From JAYEIA01 sp964472505 (lineage in GTDB: Bacteria > Bacteroidota > Bacteroidia > Bacteroidales > JAADGE01), in NCBI GenBank assembly GCA_964472505.1, contig CAYYQW010000082.1:1-16242 (forward strand): a stretch of 16,242 bases of DNA, read 5' to 3'. Position numbers and translations under genes: made by a program. Positions 14,089 to 16,242 of the stretch are shown piece after piece; within the stretch, counting starts at the first letter, position 1; the number at the start of each line of letters is the position of its first letter. The notes beneath the pieces were generated by a model that worked only from the letters and a program-made list of their open reading frames with translations, did not search any database and was not told the DNA's origin.

Positions 14089-14175
14089 CTGCTGCCCGCT
14101 CACACGTTTTGAAGTCCTCCCTTCGACTGTTGCTATTAGATTAGCTCAGGAACCACCGGACGTTCAAAAGTGTTT
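14089..14175 (+). repeat. Dispersed repeat, copy B, interrupted
   Basis: The left part (14089-14120) and right part (14156-14175) correspond to the two halves of copy A but are separated by about 37 nt. The right part is identical to copy A over 20 bp. Confidence 0.75.
14120..14155 (+). repeat. Second repeat-like element nested in copy B
   Basis: The intervening piece starts CCTTCGACTG and ends GCTCAGGAACCA. This resembles the TTCGAC...GCTCAGGAACC intergenic palindromes that are scattered in many bacterial genomes. CC is present at both ends, as a small target duplication would leave. The resemblance is from memory and was not searched. Confidence 0.45.
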
Positions 14176-14203
14176 AAATACCGGCTTGTTCCGGTGTAGT
14201 CCG

Positions 14204-14243
14204 ACCACACGTTTTAAAGTCCTGCGGACGTTCAAAAGTGTTT
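14204..14243 (+). repeat. Dispersed repeat, copy C
   Basis: Contains CACACGTTTTAAAGTCCT followed by GCGGACGTTCAAAAGTGTTT, an uninterrupted copy differing from copy A at only a few positions. It lies in the same orientation 28 bp after copy B. Confidence 0.75.
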
Positions 14244-14381
14244 CATCTTGCAAATCTGCCGGGTTTCATTCCGTGTCGCCGCATGTAGCGGGGACAAAAA
14301 ATTAAATTAAAAAATATTTCAAAACAGCTGTGCTTTTGCTACTATATGTTAAACAAGTGGTTTTTTATTCAAAAGTTTGAA

Positions 14382-14389
14382 TAATTTTG
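14382..14389 (+). promoter_or_regulatory. Candidate -7 box of the beta-barrel-like gene
   Basis: TAATTTTG matches TAnnTTTG exactly, but no good TTTG lies 19-21 bp upstream (the region reads GTGGTTTT). A 6-bp palindrome TTCAAA-AG-TTTGAA (14368-14381) abuts it on the left and could be an operator. Confidence 0.4.
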
Positions 14390-14450
14390 CAATAAATCAT
14401 ACAATTTTCAGACTAAGGAACTAATTGATACAAACATAAATATTGAATCC

Positions 14451-15224
14451 ATGAACACTTTTACAAAATTATCTCTGGCTGTCTTATTTTTTCTGCAAAC
14501 ATCTTTGGCTTTTGCGCAAGAACCCGATCCGGTAGATACCGGTAAAGCGCTTTTTCAAAGTGCCTACAAAAGAGGTGTGAACATTGAAGCAGGCGTTGGG
14601 GCATCAAGTTTCCTGATTACCAAGACTAAAGCAAGTTTTGGCCAAAAACTAAATTTAATACCCAATACCTATGAATACTACGTTGCATCTTCAGCCATTA
14701 CCACAGGGGAAAACACCGGTAAATTATTTTACGCAGGCTTCAAATTAGGAAAACGCATGTATCGCGACACGCCTGAACGCACCGACACGGTAAGCATTAC
14801 AAACTGCGAAGCCATTGATTTTTACTTTATGGGGGCCAGCCTGCAATTCCCCTTTATGCGACCGATCGGTAACCATATATATTGGTCGTTAAACCCCGGA
14901 TTTTATGCAGACTTTATAATCGGAAATATGGAACCGGAAATTAAAAACGGCAATTTGGAAACCGATATGGTAATAGTAACTTACGCGGATGAGCCGCAAA
15001 CCTTAAAACCTTTAGACTTAGGGATTATCTTGAGTTTGGAGTTCGGATTTCGTGCAGCCTATACCGGCCTTTCATTTCGCACGGGTCTAAGAAACTTAGC
15101 GCCCGATCATACCGATATGACAATAAGAAATAACGGCTTGTTAAACTTTTATGTAGGTTATCGTTTTGAAAGTAAAATAGCCAAAGAAGATCAAAAGAAA
15201 ATTGATAATTTGATTAATCGATAA
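14451..15224 (+). CDS. Exported outer-membrane beta-barrel-like protein
   Basis: A 257-residue protein with a clear signal peptide: MNTFTK, a hydrophobic core at about 7-20, and cleavage probably after AFA at residue 22, leaving Gln-Glu-Pro. The mature part has alternating polar/aromatic strands with glycines: VNIEAGVGASSFLI, LFYAGFKLGKRMY, IDFYFMGASLQFPF, IYWSLNPGFYADFII, LGIILSLEFGFRAAYTGLSF and LLNFYVGYRFES. This suggests an 8-10-stranded barrel of the PorT/OmpA-like beta-barrel type common in Bacteroidota. The final 15 residues are a charged tail rather than a terminal strand. There is no plug or peptidoglycan-binding domain, and one cysteine (near residue 120). It is a single gene; its specific role is unknown. 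Confidence 0.7.
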   Translation: MNTFTKLSLAVLFFLQTSLAFAQEPDPVDTGKALFQSAYKRGVNIEAGVGASSFLITKTKASFGQKLNLIPNTYEYYVASSAITTGENTGKLFYAGFKLGKRMYRDTPERTDTVSITNCEAIDFYFMGASLQFPFMRPIGNHIYWSLNPGFYADFIIGNMEPEIKNGNLETDMVIVTYADEPQTLKPLDLGIILSLEFGFRAAYTGLSFRTGLRNLAPDHTDMTIRNNGLLNFYVGYRFESKIAKEDQKKIDNLINR

Positions 15225-15264
15225 AGAAAATACTAAAGTTTCTTTAAAAAGCAGCTGCCATCAG

Positions 15265-15291
15265 ATCGTGCCACGATAATCGCGGCACGAT
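15265..15291. terminator. Hairpin between converging genes
   Basis: ATCGTGCC-A-CG (15265-15275) pairs with CG-C-GGCACGAT (15281-15291), an 11-position stem with one mismatch, midway between stop codons at 15224 and 15297. T tracts are weak on both sides, so termination is likely but not certain. Confidence 0.55.
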
Positions 15292-15296
15292 TTCAA

Positions 15297-16037
15297 TTAT
15301 CCGTCGAACTTTTTTCCTTTTAACCCGGCGCTAATCTCCTTCAAATCAAAGGCTTTCGGCACGGGAATGTTTAATTCATGGGTACGCGGCTCGGTGCGAT
15401 CTGCAAATCGATACACGAGTTGTATTCCGCGAAAAGGTTCGGTGATTGGTTTTACTTTATTGATGCCCGAAAAAGGAAAATCCCAATTGTGGAAATAGCC
15501 GTTGATATAAGCGTATTGGGCACCGAGAAGGACTAATCCGTCGCCGGCAGAATTTCTTCTTTTATAGTACAGGGGAAAGAAAAAAGCACTTACCAATAAA
15601 AGTCCGAATATTCCGCCGAAAATCAGAAAGAAAAGGGCCAATTCTTCGCCTTCCAAAATAAAAAGAAAAGGGATGCTTATCAAAGCAAATAAAATTCCGA
15701 TAACAATTATAACGGCTTTATTTTTGGCTCGGTTTTTTTCGTATTGAAAATTCACAAATTCTCGCAGCATTTCATCCGTCATCTTCCAACGGAAAAGCAA
15801 TTCAGAGCCGTCAATCAATTTGTCGGCTTTTTGAGCGCGCTTAAAGAAGATAAATGCCGCCGCCGCAAATGACAATGTCAAAAAAATGCCCACAAAAGCC
15901 ACAGCCCACAAGCCGCTCAAGGGATTTTCATCGACAAAAGGCAAGACAGATACCACAAGCATCAGCAATGCGCCCGAAAGAAAAACCACGGCTGTGCTCC
16001 GTTGGCGATTGTGTAATTTAAAAGTAGTATTTTCCAT
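15297..16037 (-). CDS. Four-helix membrane protein of unknown function
   Basis: Not recognised. The 246-residue product has four predicted membrane helices in two pairs (about 15-34 and 43-65, then 108-128 and 133-157). The first pair is joined to the second by a charged linker (66-107: FKRAQKADKL ... DEMLREFVNFQYEKNRAK). A soluble, beta-rich C-terminal domain of about 85 residues follows (GDGLVLLGAQYAYINGYFHNW ... ELNIPVPKAFDLKEIS). The pattern of helices plus a small C-terminal domain reading 'Y-I-N-x-x-x-H-x-W' resembles Bacteroidota membrane proteins of the YcxB-like or PH-domain-like kind, but I cannot assign it. ATG 16035-16037 is the only reasonable start. It is a single gene converging with the beta-barrel gene. 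Confidence 0.7.
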   Translation of the reverse strand: MENTTFKLHNRQRSTAVVFLSGALLMLVVSVLPFVDENPLSGLWAVAFVGIFLTLSFAAAAFIFFKRAQKADKLIDGSELLFRWKMTDEMLREFVNFQYEKNRAKNKAVIIVIGILFALISIPFLFILEGEELALFFLIFGGIFGLLLVSAFFFPLYYKRRNSAGDGLVLLGAQYAYINGYFHNWDFPFSGINKVKPITEPFRGIQLVYRFADRTEPRTHELNIPVPKAFDLKEISAGLKGKKFDG

Positions 16038-16133
16038 TTTTTCTTAGCTTATTACTGAGGTTTCGCAGCTCTGAATTGGTATGTTTATTTTGATATAATA
16101 TTTATTAAATATTTTCCTGCAAGTTTTAATTAA

Positions 16134-16153
16134 CCGTAGCATTTATGCTACGG
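16134..16153. repeat. REP-like palindrome 1
   Basis: CCGTAGCAT and ATGCTACGG are perfect inverted repeats with only TT between (8-bp stem and a four-base loop in practice). It lies alone in AT-rich intergenic DNA upstream of the four-helix protein gene, with no T run. Confidence 0.65.
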
Positions 16154-16176
16154 GATCATAAAATCCTTTAAATTAG

Positions 16177-16217
16177 GGCTTTAGCCAAAATATTCATCAA
16201 TGTTTATGGCTAAAGCC
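16177..16217. repeat. REP-like palindrome 2, with self-complementary arms
   Basis: GGCTTTAGCCA (16177-16187) and TGGCTAAAGCC (16207-16217) form a perfect 11-bp stem with a 19-nt loop. Each arm is itself a near-palindrome (GGCT-TT-AGCC, TGGCT-AA-AGCCA), so it can fold as one long or two short hairpins. This is the form of a dispersed palindromic repeat. Confidence 0.65.
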
Positions 16218-16242
16218 AAATTTGTAATTGTTTTATTTACAA

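Larger units (their letters stand above)
13945..14450. other. Repeat-dense intergenic region right of the toxin-antitoxin pair
   Basis: No credible gene. In order it contains a short perfect hairpin (13961-13980), a small hairpin around TCGCCC-TGC-GGGTGA (about 14044-14058), repeat copy B (14089-14175) with an apparent insertion (14121-14157), a hairpin ACCGG-N6-CCGGT (14180-14195), repeat copy C (14204-14243) and the likely promoter of the gene at 14451. The first 300 bp are clearly richer in G and C than the neighbouring intergenic DNA. Confidence 0.6.

Noticed and set aside
13747..14103. 118-codon minus-strand open frame opposite the toxin gene
   Set aside because: Its second half is antisense to the well-supported toxin and its first half runs through repeat-rich non-coding DNA.
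13201..14243. CRISPR-like array from the three repeat copies
   Set aside because: Only three copies with very unequal spacing (one gap holds two genes), imperfect repeats, and no cas genes.

Overview
The window reads as a chromosomal segment from a member of the Bacteroidota. Several things point there. Promoters of the TTTG-N19-21-TAnnTTTG type lie upstream of several genes. Most genes lack a Shine-Dalgarno sequence. NusB is long, at 314 residues. A DUF1573 lipoprotein and a DUF5606 protein share an operon with nusB, yajC, ybbR and coaE, and there is a secreted beta-barrel-like protein of PorT type. The base composition is moderately AT-rich. The exact genus cannot be told from the sequence.

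Layout. 1-323 is non-coding apart from a doubtful 34-codon reading frame. 324-3557 encodes a single 1077-residue flavo-iron-sulfur dehydrogenase in which five modules are fused, followed by a strong terminator. 3789-4229 encodes a small heat-shock protein (Hsp20) with an unusually good ribosome binding site and its own terminator. 4448-4921 encodes a small lipoprotein of unknown function. A 12-bp-stem hairpin then separates it from a converging operon.

9029 down to 5021 (minus strand) is a housekeeping operon in the order nusB, DUF1573 lipoprotein, yajC, ybbR-like, coaE, DUF5606. It has a near-consensus promoter at 9053-9083. It mixes transcription antitermination, a Sec translocon accessory protein, an envelope-anchored YbbR protein and the last step of CoA synthesis. 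A long-armed inverted repeat followed by a run of T sits between yajC and ybbR and may tune read-through. Divergently, a tRNA-Ser(GCT) gene at 9215-9304 has its own promoter and terminator. It is followed by a 736-residue APC-family amino-acid permease carrying two UspA-like domains at 9493-11703.

11730-13001 (minus) encodes a PqiA-like membrane protein with a large extracytoplasmic insert. 13002-14450 is an accessory patch: a type II toxin-antitoxin pair (13408-13944) bracketed by copies of a roughly 40-50-bp dispersed repeat, one of which appears to be interrupted by a second, different repeat. 14451-15224 encodes an exported beta-barrel-like protein and 15297-16037 (minus) a four-helix membrane protein, converging on a hairpin. 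The right end (16134-16217) holds two strong REP-like hairpins.

The most interesting items are the five-module oxidoreductase fusion, the repeat-bracketed toxin-antitoxin island with its nested repeat, the structured yajC-ybbR intergenic region, and the PqiA-like protein without visible MCE partners. I saw no CRISPR array, no rRNA, no transposase gene and no clear defence system.
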